The notes under the pieces: model-generated
The model's input: only the letters and a program-made list of their open reading frames with translations
The model's database searches: none
What the model was told of the DNA's origin: nothing
Program-made: the position numbers and the translations under genes
Shown here: positions 8,674-17,996 of the stretch, piece by piece
Position numbering within the stretch: the stretch's first letter is position 1
Layout of the letters: every line of letters begins with the position of its first letter
Assembly: GCF_001270265.1 (NCBI RefSeq)
Contig: NZ_LGAP01000003.1
Span: forward strand, 124,001-188,000
DNA: 64,000 nucleotides
Direction of reading: 5' to 3'
Source: Ensifer adhaerens
GTDB lineage: Bacteria > Pseudomonadota > Alphaproteobacteria > Rhizobiales > Rhizobiaceae

Positions 8674-10095
8674 TCATTTGGAGGATGTGCAGCGATGAAT
8701 GATTTCAAGAAGGCGATCACAGGATCGCTCGACATATTGTTGAGGGCACGTGGCAACGCCCAACAGCAGACCTGATCGCGCGGAGGCCGGCGCTGCGTAC
8801 CAGACCGACAGCGGCGCAGGCGACAGGCCGAACGGCAGCGTTTCCCGCACGATGGAGACATCTGGCGCGCCAGCGGGAAGGCGCAGCAGAACGGCCAGAC
8901 CCGCCGTATTGACGATGATCTCCTCCGTGCGCGCTTCCAGACATCGCAGCAATGCGTCTCGGCGCGCTGCATATGCACGCTTCGTGCGCCGCAGATGCCG
9001 CAAAAAATGCCCCTCGGAAATAAACTCCGCGGTGGCGAGTTGCACGGATGGCCCAGGCGGAGGCGCCAGACATGCGGCCACCTCGGCGAAGCGGGCTTCC
9101 AGAAACTGGGGTACAAGGACAAAGCCAAGGCGCAATGTGGGGCTTATGGTCTTGCTGAACGAGCCGATATGGATGACCCTGCCTGCACGATCGATCGAGG
9201 CGAGCGCTGGCGCGGCGCGGCCTTTCAGCTGCAACTCGCCCAAATAGTCATCCTCGATTACCCAAGCCCCCTGCTCCGCCGCCCACTCGAGAAGACGCAA
9301 TCGCCGCGCGAGCGACAGCGTCGTCCCAGTTGGGGCCTGCTGGCCGGGGGTCACGACAGCAAGTGCCGCTTCCGGAGCGTATTGAAGGCCGTAGTCGACA
9401 TCGATGCCCTCGCGGTCAACCGGGACAGGTACAGGCAACAGTCTCGCCAGCTCGAGCCCGCGCCGTGTGAACGGAAACCCAGGATCCTCCATCCATGCCT
9501 TGCGCCCTTCGAGCCCCAGCGCGTGGAGCGTCAATCCAAGACCGCTTGCAAAGCCGCAAGTAATGAGGATCTGGGAGGGCAAACACTCGATCCCGCGGGC
9601 GATGGTAAGATAGGCGGCGATCTCTCTGCGCAGCTCAAGTTCGCCACGCGGATCCGGATACATCGCCGGCGCGCTCGCCTCGGCGCGCACACTGTGGGAT
9701 CGGATCCTGGCGAAGAGTGTTGCGGGAAAGGTCTCCTTCGCCGGCACGCCCATCTGGAAAATCGCCGGGCCCGCGATCATCTCCTGATACCGCTCCATGA
9801 ACGATCCAGGCTCCGGTGGCGGATCCTGTCGTCGGGATAGAATCGGTCGCTCTGTCACGCGCGTTCCCGTTGCGCGGGAGGCAACGATAAGCTGAGCTGA
9901 CGCCAGTTTGTCGTATGCCAACCGCACTGTGCCGCGTGCGACGCCCAGTTGGGCCGCCAGGTCGATCCAAGAGGGCAGCCGTGCACCCGCTGTCAATACG
10001 CCACTGTCGATGGCGGCGGTGATGCCCATGCAGATCTGGTCGACCAGTGGGGTCTTCGCAGTGCGGTCGATCTGCAGCTCAAACGGTTTAGCCAT
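8674..10095 (-). CDS. MocR/PdxR-type regulator (GntR HTH fused to class I aminotransferase fold)
   Basis: This 473-residue protein begins with a GntR winged helix (about 10-75; LAAQLGVARGTVRLAYDKL) and continues as an aminotransferase-like domain. The PLP lysine is in SFSKTISP (Lys315), with the ring-nitrogen aspartate in IEDDYLGE (280-287). MocR proteins use PLP or PLP adducts as signals rather than catalysing transamination. It is divergent from the cupin and AhpD-like genes across about 108 bp, which are the likely targets. The PLP site looks intact. Confidence 0.9.
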   Translation of the reverse strand: MAKPFELQIDRTAKTPLVDQICMGITAAIDSGVLTAGARLPSWIDLAAQLGVARGTVRLAYDKLASAQLIVASRATGTRVTERPILSRRQDPPPEPGSFMERYQEMIAGPAIFQMGVPAKETFPATLFARIRSHSVRAEASAPAMYPDPRGELELRREIAAYLTIARGIECLPSQILITCGFASGLGLTLHALGLEGRKAWMEDPGFPFTRRGLELARLLPVPVPVDREGIDVDYGLQYAPEAALAVVTPGQQAPTGTTLSLARRLRLLEWAAEQGAWVIEDDYLGELQLKGRAAPALASIDRAGRVIHIGSFSKTISPTLRLGFVLVPQFLEARFAEVAACLAPPPGPSVQLATAEFISEGHFLRHLRRTKRAYAARRDALLRCLEARTEEIIVNTAGLAVLLRLPAGAPDVSIVRETLPFGLSPAPLSVWYAAPASARSGLLLGVATCPQQYVERSCDRLLEIIHRCTSSK

Positions 10096-10203
10096 TCCGT
10101 CCCGTGGTACAAAGTTTTCCTGCGTTCTTGGTGCTTATTACAGGACCAGCCGGAGCGTATTTATAGCGGGCAGATGAACAGGCCACAAAGGAGAAATGTC
10201 ATC

Positions 10204-10629
10204 ATGAATGCACGATCCATCATCGGTGCAGCCTTCGCCGCAGTCGCCATCGCCAGTGCAATGCCGGCCGCCGCGCACGATCCCCTCGAAACAGTTACGC
10301 CCGCTTTCGAGCAGAACATCCCGAACATTCCCGGCAAATCGGTTCGCGCCGTGGTCGTCGATTACCCCCCAGGCGGTGCGTCGCTGCCGCATATCCATGC
10401 GAAGTCGGCGTTCATTTTTGCCTATGTTCTGTCCGGAGAAATCGAGTCGCAGGTGAACGATGAAGCCAAAAGGATCTATCGTCCCGGCGAAAGCTTCTAC
10501 GAGACCCCTGGCTCCAGCCACCTTGTGAGCCGTAACGCAAGCAAGGCCGAGCCCGCGAAGCTCCTGGCTGTCTTTGTCGTCGACACCGACGACAAGGAAC
10601 TGACCACCACGACCACCACAAAGGAATGA
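10204..10629 (+). CDS. Exported cupin-domain protein
   Basis: The 141-residue product has a Sec signal peptide (about 1-24, ending AMPAAA) followed by one cupin barrel: PGGASLPHIHAKSAFIFAYV supplies the metal-binding His pair, and YRPGESFYETPGSSHLVSRN the second motif. The C-terminus ends in a run of threonines. ATG 10204 was chosen because it gives the signal peptide; an in-frame ATG at 10174 would precede the AAAGGAG ribosome site. It is followed after 4 bp by the AhpD-like gene. The substrate is unknown; related cupins accompany carboxymuconolactone-decarboxylase-like proteins. Confidence 0.82.
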   Translation: MNARSIIGAAFAAVAIASAMPAAAHDPLETVTPAFEQNIPNIPGKSVRAVVVDYPPGGASLPHIHAKSAFIFAYVLSGEIESQVNDEAKRIYRPGESFYETPGSSHLVSRNASKAEPAKLLAVFVVDTDDKELTTTTTTKE

Positions 10630-10633
10630 ACAG

Positions 10634-11089
10634 ATGTCGGCCCGTCTGGATTATAACCAAATCGCTCCTGCCGGCGCGAAAGCGCTGGGCGGTGTCTACG
10701 GTTACGTAATGCAAAGCGGCATTCCTGCCGTTTTGCTCGAGCTGGTCTACCTGCGCGTTTCGCAAATCAACAACTGTGCCTATTGTCTCGACATGCACAC
10801 GCGGGACCTTCTGAAAAAGGGACAGCAGATCGAGAAGCTCGCGTTGCTACAAGCGTGGAGGGAAGCCGGCAATCTCTTCGACGAGCGTGAGCGTGCGGCG
10901 CTCGCCTGGGCGGAAACGGTGACGCGCGTCGCCGAGACCGGCGTGCCTGACAACGCCTATGAAGCCGCAAGTGCGGTCTTCAGCGAACGTGAACTCGTCG
11001 ATCTCACAATCGCGATCAGCCTCATGAACAGCTACAATCGGATGGCCATAAGCTTCAGGAATGTGCCCCACGCGGCGATCGGCAGATAA
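10634..11089 (+). CDS. Carboxymuconolactone decarboxylase/AhpD-family alkylhydroperoxidase
   Basis: This 151-residue protein carries the AhpD-core motif CAYCLDMH (Cys48, Cys51, His55), the thiol-disulfide and proton-relay site of alkylhydroperoxidases. The helical surroundings (LELVYLRVSQIN, ERERAALAWAETVT) match the YciW/AhpD subgroup. It probably detoxifies peroxides or reactive electrophiles using thiols. It is the second gene of the cupin operon under the divergent MocR regulator. The following stretch to 11279 is non-coding. Confidence 0.88.
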   Translation: MSARLDYNQIAPAGAKALGGVYGYVMQSGIPAVLLELVYLRVSQINNCAYCLDMHTRDLLKKGQQIEKLALLQAWREAGNLFDERERAALAWAETVTRVAETGVPDNAYEAASAVFSERELVDLTIAISLMNSYNRMAISFRNVPHAAIGR

Positions 11090-11279
11090 CCCCGAAGCAG
11101 CGCTTGCGGACCGCGACTGTTCGCGCGTCCGCGGCGCAATCGACATCTGACCTTGATAGAGCCCCAGCGGATCAAGCGCGACATCCCCTGGATCGGCCCG
11201 ACGCGGCTTGGCGTTAGAGCCTCTCCGGGCTCCCTGTGAACCCCGCCCCGCCAGCGCACCAAAGTCGAAAGGAAAACTT

Positions 11280-12251
11280 ATGCCAGATGTTTCAAAGAAT
11301 TTTTCCGGCAAGGTCTGGCGCGTCCATCAATTCGGGCCGCCAGATGTAATGCAATTGGAAATTTCAGACACACCCGAACCGAGCAGGGACGAAGTCATCG
11401 TCAAGGTGCATGCAGCCGGTGTTGGCCCCTGGGATGGGTGGATTCGCGCAGGCAACAGCGCCCTGCCCCAACCTCTCCCGCTCATTCTAGGCTCGGACAT
11501 CTCAGGCGAGGTGGTTGCTGTTGGCGAAGCTGTTACACGCTTCAAGGTCGGAGATGATGTATACGGCGTCACCAACAAGCGCTTTTGTGGTGGTTACGCC
11601 CAATACGCAGTCGCCAGTGCTTCCATGCTCGATCATAAGCCAGCCTCTATTGGCCACGTCGCTGCAGCATCGCTGCCGGTGATCGCGGTGACAGCTTGGC
11701 AAGCACTCTTCGATCAGGCTGGTCTGGAAAAGGGACAAACTGTGCTGATCCACGGTTCAGCGGGAAACGTGGGTGCCTACGCCGTGCAATTCGCCAGAGA
11801 GGCAGGCCTTCGGACAGTATGCACCGCCTCTTCCGGCGACATCGACAGCGTTGTTGCTCTCGGTGGTGAAACGGTCATCGACTATACGAAGATTAGATTT
11901 GACGACGAAATCCGCGGGGTCGATGCCGTAATCGATCTGGTGGGCGGGGACACCCAAAGTCGATCCTTCCGGGTGCTGAAAAAGGGAGGGCGATTGATTT
12001 CGGCCGTTTCCGTTCCCGACCAGGCACTGGCAGAACAACACCGGGTCTTGGCCAAGTTTTTCCTCGTCGACGTATCGACCGAGAGCCTTGCCCGCATTTC
12101 ATCTCTCATCTCCAGAAACGCCCTCAAGATGAATATCGGGGCGACATTACGGTTTGAGCAAGCGAAGGAGGCGCACTTGATGCTCGAGGGTCAGTTGCCG
12201 CGACCGAAGGGGAAGATCGTCCTGGCAACGGGAGAAGTCGGCCAGCGCTAA
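11280..12251 (+). CDS. Zinc-independent medium-chain NADP-dependent quinone oxidoreductase
   Basis: This 323-residue MDR-superfamily protein resembles quinone oxidoreductases and enoyl reductases. It has an N-terminal GroES-like fold (VWRVHQFGPPDVMQLEISDT), GSDISGEVVAVGEAVTRFKV, and the nucleotide-binding motif LIHGSAGNVGAYAVQFA. The catalytic zinc Cys/His ligands of alcohol dehydrogenases are missing. It should reduce quinones or activated alkenes with NADPH. ATG 11280 follows GAAAGGAAAACTT; the longer frame from 11208 has no ribosome site. It stands alone on the plus strand. Confidence 0.9.
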   Translation: MPDVSKNFSGKVWRVHQFGPPDVMQLEISDTPEPSRDEVIVKVHAAGVGPWDGWIRAGNSALPQPLPLILGSDISGEVVAVGEAVTRFKVGDDVYGVTNKRFCGGYAQYAVASASMLDHKPASIGHVAAASLPVIAVTAWQALFDQAGLEKGQTVLIHGSAGNVGAYAVQFAREAGLRTVCTASSGDIDSVVALGGETVIDYTKIRFDDEIRGVDAVIDLVGGDTQSRSFRVLKKGGRLISAVSVPDQALAEQHRVLAKFFLVDVSTESLARISSLISRNALKMNIGATLRFEQAKEAHLMLEGQLPRPKGKIVLATGEVGQR

Positions 12252-12389
12252 TGCATGACGCCCGAAAGCGAGCAACGGTTTCGGCATAACACATAAGACC
12301 AAGTGCCTAAAGCGGGTCACATGCATCCGTTTGCATGCGACCTGCTTTCGCAGCTCCGGACTACTGGAAAGATGGAGCGATGGCTCTCT

Positions 12390-13334
12390 TTAGTGGACTC
12401 TTCTTCCATGAAACACGCGGATCGCCAGAACGACCCCGGCGATCAGGATCGCGACGCCGGCTCCTTCCAATACCGTGGGCATTCGGGCATGGACGATGAG
12501 CCCGCCGACGACGCCGAAGGCCGTCTCTGACACGATCAATTGAGCGGCCAGCGCGACAGGTAGGCTGCGCGCGGCCACATTCCAGGTCCAGACCCCACCA
12601 ACGGTAGCGACCAAGGCGAGCGACACACCCCACAGATACAGCGGCGCGGCAGTGTCCCATCCAAAGCCAAGCCTAGGAAGCTGGAAGAGCTCCATGGCGG
12701 CACCAATCGGGTAGAAGACCAGCATCAATATGCCGCCGCCGATCAGGATGAGTGCCGACCATACACCTGAAGGCATGCCGGGTCTGGCAGCCAGTGCCGA
12801 CTGGTTGGCAATGGCAAACCACACCCACAACACGACCGCTGCGATGGCAAGCGGAACTCCGATCCAGAGTGAACGTACCGAATCCAGCCCACCGGCGGTG
12901 AATGCTGCGCTGTTGACAAGAACAAGACCGATCAACACCAGCATGAGAGGCATCATCAAAAATCGCCACCGAAGGGAGCCTTGCCGCTGATTGCCAATGA
13001 GGGCGAGGACGATCGGGACAAGGCCGAGGAAAGCAGGTGCAATTACCGGCCCGGCATAGATGGCAGCACCCGTTACCGTGAGGAAATAGCCGACATAGCC
13101 GATGAAGGCGATCCAGGTCGCCATGAGCCAGTTGCCGGGCGTAAGATACTGAGCCACCCCTTTTGTAGCGAACAAGAGATACAAACCCACCAGCGCTGAA
13201 ACGACATGTCGGATCAGGGCAAAGTCAAAGGTGGAGTATTCGCCGATCACGAACGGCACGATGAAATTGAGAGAAAAGGCGAATGCCGCGAAAATCGCAG
13301 CGAAAACGCCGATGTGAAACTGCCTGTCCATCAA
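12390..13334 (-). CDS. DMT-superfamily EamA transporter
   Basis: The 314-residue protein is almost entirely hydrophobic, with about ten membrane helices arranged as two EamA repeats, starting HIGVFAAIFAAFAFSLNFIV and ending AGVAILIAGVVLAIRVFHGR. EamA proteins export amino acids, metabolites or drugs; the substrate cannot be read from sequence. It is convergent with the quinone oxidoreductase and lies 67 bp downstream of the epoxide hydrolase gene on the same strand, so co-transcription with that gene is possible. Confidence 0.87.
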   Translation of the reverse strand: MMDRQFHIGVFAAIFAAFAFSLNFIVPFVIGEYSTFDFALIRHVVSALVGLYLLFATKGVAQYLTPGNWLMATWIAFIGYVGYFLTVTGAAIYAGPVIAPAFLGLVPIVLALIGNQRQGSLRWRFLMMPLMLVLIGLVLVNSAAFTAGGLDSVRSLWIGVPLAIAAVVLWVWFAIANQSALAARPGMPSGVWSALILIGGGILMLVFYPIGAAMELFQLPRLGFGWDTAAPLYLWGVSLALVATVGGVWTWNVAARSLPVALAAQLIVSETAFGVVGGLIVHARMPTVLEGAGVAILIAGVVLAIRVFHGRRVH

Positions 13335-13401
13335 TGGCCCCGATCTGCCAAGCGAGGCGGCCCCGCCGTCCGCGTCGTTCGCTGCTACAGTGATTTACTC
13401 T

Positions 13402-14718
13402 TTAGGACCGCAGCGCTTTGAACGCGGCCCTCAGCTCTTCGCTGAAGAGCTCGGGCTCTTCCCAGGCAGCGAAGTGTCCACCTTTTGCGACACGGTTGTA
13501 ATAGATGAGCTGAGGATAGGCTTTTGACAGCCAGTTTTTGGGCGGTCTGTAGACCTCTCCCGGGAACACCGTGACTGCGACCGGAACCTTTATGGCGGTC
13601 AGCTTCGCTCCGGACGTGGTGTTCTCCCAATAAATCCTTCCGCTGGACGGGCCCGTATTCGTCAGCCAGTAGAGCGTGATGTTGTCGAGGATCTCGTCCC
13701 TGGTCAGAGCGAGTTCGGGATGGCCGCGCGTGAATACCCAATCGGCAATCTTGTCGTACAGCCACGCAGCCAAACCGACAGGCGAATCCGCAAGACCATA
13801 CCCTACCGTTTCTGGCCGGGTCCCCATAATGGCAGCGTATCCAAAGCCATTGTTCAGGAAGTCGCGGGCGTCGGAAAAGATAGCCTTCTCTTCCGGGGAC
13901 AGGCTGTCGGGCGCAGGTCCGCCGCTCTTTAGAGCTTGGGCCGCATCGGCGGGGAAAGTGGTCGCGCGTTCAACCCTGTTGACGTGGATCCCCAGCAGTC
14001 CTTCCGGCGCTTGACGGCCCAGTGCATCGCTGATGATTGCCCCCCAGTCGCCGCCTTGGGAGGCGTAGCTGGTGTAACCGACACGCTTCATCAAGACGTC
14101 CCACGCAGCGGCAATGCGCTGCGGGTTCCAGCCTGTGGTCGTGGGTTTCTCAGAGAAGCCGAATCCCGGGATCGAGGGAATGACCAAGTGGAAGGCGTCT
14201 TCGGCCTTGCCGCCATGAGCGGTCGGATCGGTCAGTGGACCAATGACCTTCAGCAGTTCGAACACCGAGCCCGGCCATCCGTGCGTCATAATCAATGGCA
14301 ACGCATTCTGATGGCGGGACCGCACATGGATGAAATGGATGTCCAGGCCATCGATCTTTGTCAGGAACTGCGGAACTGCATTCAGCCGTCTTCCCGCCGG
14401 GCGCCGGTCGTAGGACGACCGCCAGTAATCCACCAGTTCCTTGAGTTTATGTGACTGAACACCCTGGGAGCGGTCAGTCACAGTCTCACTGTCGGGCCAC
14501 CGGGTCGCGGCGATCCGCCGCCGCATATCGATGAGCGCGCCTTCAGGAATTTCAGCCCTGAACGGGCGTATGTCGCCGGCGCCTGCATTCGTCACAGGGG
14601 CGGTTTTCGTCGCGGCCGCAACGGGCACGATTGCGGACGAAAGCCCGATCGCCGCTCCGGCGAACAGCAATGCGCGTCGTGACAGATACGTCTTCTCAAT
14701 CGATGGCTGTGTCGTCAT
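13402..14718 (-). CDS. Exported epoxide hydrolase with N-terminal EHN domain
   Basis: The 438-residue protein starts with a twin-arginine-like export signal (LSRRALLFAGAAIGLSSAIV), then an epoxide-hydrolase N-terminal domain (about 48-155; IPEGALIDMRRRIAATRWPD) and an alpha/beta hydrolase core. The oxyanion motif is HGWPGS, the nucleophile is the Asp in GGDWGA (Asp224) and the general base His lies in GGHFAAWEEPE. Such proteins resemble juvenile-hormone and microsomal epoxide hydrolases. ATG 14718 was preferred because AAAGGA lies 8 nt upstream; ATG 14727 abuts that site. The same strand continues with two SDR genes upstream. Confidence 0.9.
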   Translation of the reverse strand: MTTQPSIEKTYLSRRALLFAGAAIGLSSAIVPVAAATKTAPVTNAGAGDIRPFRAEIPEGALIDMRRRIAATRWPDSETVTDRSQGVQSHKLKELVDYWRSSYDRRPAGRRLNAVPQFLTKIDGLDIHFIHVRSRHQNALPLIMTHGWPGSVFELLKVIGPLTDPTAHGGKAEDAFHLVIPSIPGFGFSEKPTTTGWNPQRIAAAWDVLMKRVGYTSYASQGGDWGAIISDALGRQAPEGLLGIHVNRVERATTFPADAAQALKSGGPAPDSLSPEEKAIFSDARDFLNNGFGYAAIMGTRPETVGYGLADSPVGLAAWLYDKIADWVFTRGHPELALTRDEILDNITLYWLTNTGPSSGRIYWENTTSGAKLTAIKVPVAVTVFPGEVYRPPKNWLSKAYPQLIYYNRVAKGGHFAAWEEPELFSEELRAAFKALRS

Positions 14719-14855
14719 GACAAGCATCCTTTTTGTAGAGCGTCAAAGCTCCGTCGATGGGTTCGACAAAAGCGACGCGTTTCCCTTTGATCTAAGTCGT
14801 TCGTTCGAAAGCCTTGCCGGCATTGACGTTATCGTCCGGGTGTCCTTGATGGCAA

Positions 14856-15650
14856 TTAACCGGCCTGGTAGCGGGCCGCTGGCTTGCTGGTGGACAGATT
14901 GTCGGCCATTGCCTGGCGGGCGGCCTCATAGGCATCCCACTGGCCGACATCGTGAAGGCTGGGGATCGTGACGAATTCGTTGCGGGAGAGGCCCATGAGC
15001 GCGGCGTCGACCAGAGCATCGGCCGGCATGACGATTTCCTGGGGCAAATGCTGCACGGGCAGGCCGGCGATATCCCAGAAGTCGGTTGCGGTAGCCCCGG
15101 GGAGGACGACTTGTACATGAACATTGCTGTCGGCTAGTTCCTGGCGCAGGCTTTGGCTGAAGGCGAGAACAAAGGCCTTTGTGCCGCCGTAGACGCCATT
15201 CAGCCTCTCAGGTGCAACCGCCACGATCGAAGCGATATTGATGATGGTTCCCGCGTTGCGCTCGACGAAGCCAGGAACCGCGGCATAGGTGAGGCGCATC
15301 AGCGCATCGACATTGAGGGCAATCATCGCGCTCATGGCCTGAGGGTCAGATTGAAGCAGCGGCGCGGTTGCACCGACGCCGGCATTATTGACCAGCATTG
15401 TTATCCGCGGATCATCGGCGATTTGGGCAGCGACCCGCCCCACATCGTCCAAGACCGTGAGGTCGGCAGTGACCGTCTCGACCGTCCGGCCCGTTTGCGC
15501 ATGAATGGTCGCCGCGACACGCCGCAGCCGGTCGCCGTTTCGTGCGACGAGGATCAGGTCATAGCCCTTGCGGGCCAGGCGATCGGCGTAAAGCGCACCG
15601 ATGCCGCTTGATGCACCAGTAATGACGGCTTTCCCCAATGTCTCTTGCAT
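14856..15650 (-). CDS. Short-chain dehydrogenase/reductase (classical SDR)
   Basis: This 264-residue SDR has the cofactor motif TGASSGIG near the N-terminus, NNAG, the catalytic Ser in NIASIVAVAP and YGGTK (Tyr/Lys). The start at 15650 follows AAAGGAACGACG. It shares its overall plan, including the C-terminal stretch (TIPSLHDVGQWDAYEAARQA), with the next gene upstream (TIPSLARANRWAEYENARKT), so the two are tandem paralogues. The substrate is unknown; the neighbouring epoxide hydrolase suggests metabolism of hydroxylated or epoxidised compounds. Confidence 0.9.
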   Translation of the reverse strand: MQETLGKAVITGASSGIGALYADRLARKGYDLILVARNGDRLRRVAATIHAQTGRTVETVTADLTVLDDVGRVAAQIADDPRITMLVNNAGVGATAPLLQSDPQAMSAMIALNVDALMRLTYAAVPGFVERNAGTIINIASIVAVAPERLNGVYGGTKAFVLAFSQSLRQELADSNVHVQVVLPGATATDFWDIAGLPVQHLPQEIVMPADALVDAALMGLSRNEFVTIPSLHDVGQWDAYEAARQAMADNLSTSKPAARYQAG

Positions 15651-15795
15651 CGTCGTTCCTTTCCGATTTTGGTGAGCGCAGGCCGCAATCACTGGCGAGC
15701 TTCGGTGGCTGCTCATGCCCTGTAGATTAAGCTGGACACCCAGCGGCCGGTACTGAGGGGAAATGAGAGCCAGCCTCTCGTTTTTTAGTCTCGGG

Positions 15796-16587
15796 TCAGT
15801 CCGGAAACCGATATCGCGGCGCCGGCTCGCCATTCACGAGATCATCGAGCAGCGTTTTGCGCGCGTTTTCGTACTCCGCCCATCGGTTCGCCCTCGCCAG
15901 CGAGGGAATGGTCAGCGGCTCCTGACGGTCGAATCCGATCAATGCGGCATCCACCAGGTCTGCGGCACTCATCATTCCGGGCAGGACTTCGGGTTGGCAT
16001 CTGGGAAACGGCCAGACATCGGTGCGGATTGCAGCGGTTAGAACCAACTGCACATAGACGCCGTGATTTCCCAGTTCTTGCTGCATCGTGCGGGCCAGGG
16101 CGATCACGAACGCCTTGCTCGCGCCATAGGCACCGGTTGCAGTTTCAGGTGCGATGCCGACGGCAGACGCCACGTTGATGATCGCGCCGCGGTGCCGAAG
16201 AGCCATGCTTCGCGCAGCAGCTGCCGAAATGCGCGTGAATGCCCTGACATTCACGCCAATCAGGCGGTCGAGGTCGCCCGCCGAACCTTCAGTCAGCGTC
16301 TTGCCGGGCGGCAAGCCGACATTATTGACTACGACGTCAAAGCCGGTTCCTCGAGCGAAACTGGCTTCCATTTCGTCCAGGCCTTGATCGGTTGAGAGGT
16401 TTGGAGCGAGGATCTCGACCGCGGCATCAGTCTCGGCTTGCAGAATACGGGCAAGGGCGGCCGGTCGATCGGCACCATTTGCAAGCATCACAACATCGTA
16501 TCCGCGTCGCGCCAGCCGATCGGCATAAAGGAGGCCGATCGCGCATGACGCGTGGGTCACAAGGGCCTTCGGGTGCGTTCGCGACAT
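15796..16587 (-). CDS. SDR-family protein with degenerate cofactor motif
   Basis: This 263-residue paralogue of the adjacent SDR keeps the catalytic Ser (NVASAVGIAP) and YGASK, but the glycine-rich nucleotide loop reads THASCAIG where active SDRs have TGxxxGIG: two of the three glycines are replaced by His and Ala. NNAG has also become NNVG. Cofactor binding is probably impaired, so the protein may be diverging toward another role or decaying. The frame is otherwise intact. The gap to the downstream SDR is about 145 bp. Confidence 0.85.
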   Translation of the reverse strand: MSRTHPKALVTHASCAIGLLYADRLARRGYDVVMLANGADRPAALARILQAETDAAVEILAPNLSTDQGLDEMEASFARGTGFDVVVNNVGLPPGKTLTEGSAGDLDRLIGVNVRAFTRISAAAARSMALRHRGAIINVASAVGIAPETATGAYGASKAFVIALARTMQQELGNHGVYVQLVLTAAIRTDVWPFPRCQPEVLPGMMSAADLVDAALIGFDRQEPLTIPSLARANRWAEYENARKTLLDDLVNGEPAPRYRFPD

Positions 16588-16782
16588 GACATTTCGTCCT
16601 TTCGCGACCGGTGTATTTCATTCCACCCCGTTTGGGACTTGCCGACATCAAGAGGCTGCCTCTCGCATTCTCGCTCTACCGGCCACGGGGGCGACGCTCA
16701 ATTCTTATGCCAGGCCCTGAGTGTTGCTGAATGACAAACAGGCTGATCGAACCACCATTTTCAAACCTTCTGGGAGAGAGAC

Positions 16783-17004
16783 ATGAACATCCACGTGAAA
16801 CGGAAAATCGCATTCGCCCTGTCGATGGGCATCGTGACCACGGGGATCATCTCCTTCACGCTTCTCGCTTTCAATCTGGGCTTTTCGAATGGATTTGTCC
16901 TGACGTGGCTGCGTTCCTGGGGGATCGGCTACGTGATTGTCATTCCGGCAATTCTTCTGATCGGCCCTCGCCTTCAGGCGCAAGTCGATCGCCTGGTCAG
17001 CTAA
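16783..17004 (+). CDS. DUF2798 small membrane protein
   Basis: The 73-residue protein has two membrane helices (KIAFALSMGIVTTGIISFTL and WLRSWGIGYVIVIPAILLIG) ending in the conserved PRLQAQVDRLV, a match to the DUF2798 family. Function is unknown. A GGGAGAG site precedes the ATG. It lies 28 bp upstream of the exported hydrolase gene and probably shares its transcript. The region between 16588 and this gene contains the divergent promoters. Confidence 0.8.
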   Translation: MNIHVKRKIAFALSMGIVTTGIISFTLLAFNLGFSNGFVLTWLRSWGIGYVIVIPAILLIGPRLQAQVDRLVS

Positions 17005-17032
17005 GCCGACGTTACAGAGAGGAAACTGACAA

Positions 17033-17983
17033 ATGTCAAAGTCATCAATTCGGACGCTGTTTGCAACCGTCGCGATGCTTTGCGCTTCCATCGCACCGGC
17101 AAGCGCCCAAGACACCCAACAACCAAGGGCCAACATCGAATTCTTGGAGATCAATGCGGACATCACACTTAGACGAATGGTGGTGCACAACCCGAGACCG
17201 AAAGGGACCGTTCTCTTCCTGCATGGGTTCCCGGAGACCCTCTATGCCTGGAAAGACATTTCGCTCACGCTTGGCAATGACTACGAGGTTCATGCTTTCG
17301 ACTGGCCAGGCTACGGTCTCTCATCAAGGCCCGCGGTCGACAGATTTTCCTATGCGCCCAAGGACTACGCGCGCGTCTTGAATGAATACGTGGCGAAAGC
17401 GGGCATCGACACCTCGAATCTCACAATCTACGCAACCGACATCGGAGCTCTGCCGGCGCTTCTCCTGGCACTGGAAAACCCTGATATCGCCAAGACAATC
17501 ATCGTCGGGGACTTCGCCCCATTTAACAGGCCCGACTACATGTACGAGAGCCTGCAAAGCCTGAAGGTGGCGGGATCGACCGATCAGGCGCGCGCCCAGC
17601 TGAACAAGAACCGCGCGGATATCCTCGAGAACGCCTTCAGACGAGGCCTTCCCAGCGAAGCGCAGTTCGAGGTTTCGCAGGAATTCAAGGGCGACATGGC
17701 CAATGGCTGGAACCATGGCGCGATGACGACGGCAGACGCTTTCGCCCATTACTACTCTCATTTCACGCGGGATCAGGACCATTTTGAATCGCAATTGGCC
17801 CGGCTCAAAACATCAGTAAAAGTGGTTTGGGGCGAGAAAGACCTCTACATCAAGAAAGAAATGGGGCTCGAACTCGCCGCCAAGCTCAACGCCGAGCTCA
17901 AACTCCATGCCGGCATTGGGCACTACCCTCATCTGCAGAGCCCGAAGCAAGCGGTTGAAGAGGTTCGTGCCGCATTTCAGTGA
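17033..17983 (+). CDS. Exported alpha/beta hydrolase, haloalkane dehalogenase/epoxide hydrolase-like
   Basis: This 316-residue protein has a Sec signal peptide (about 1-25, ending APASAQ), then an alpha/beta hydrolase fold with oxyanion motif HGFPETLYAW. At the nucleophile elbow it has ATDIGALP, that is Asp rather than Ser, which places it with epoxide hydrolases and haloalkane dehalogenases. The C-terminal GHYPHLQ provides the catalytic His. It is co-directional with the DUF2798 gene and convergent with a LysR gene. Together with the epoxide hydrolase at 13402 it gives the locus two exported Asp-type hydrolases. Confidence 0.88.
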   Translation: MSKSSIRTLFATVAMLCASIAPASAQDTQQPRANIEFLEINADITLRRMVVHNPRPKGTVLFLHGFPETLYAWKDISLTLGNDYEVHAFDWPGYGLSSRPAVDRFSYAPKDYARVLNEYVAKAGIDTSNLTIYATDIGALPALLLALENPDIAKTIIVGDFAPFNRPDYMYESLQSLKVAGSTDQARAQLNKNRADILENAFRRGLPSEAQFEVSQEFKGDMANGWNHGAMTTADAFAHYYSHFTRDQDHFESQLARLKTSVKVVWGEKDLYIKKEMGLELAAKLNAELKLHAGIGHYPHLQSPKQAVEEVRAAFQ

Positions 17984-17996
17984 CACAGCGTGGGTG

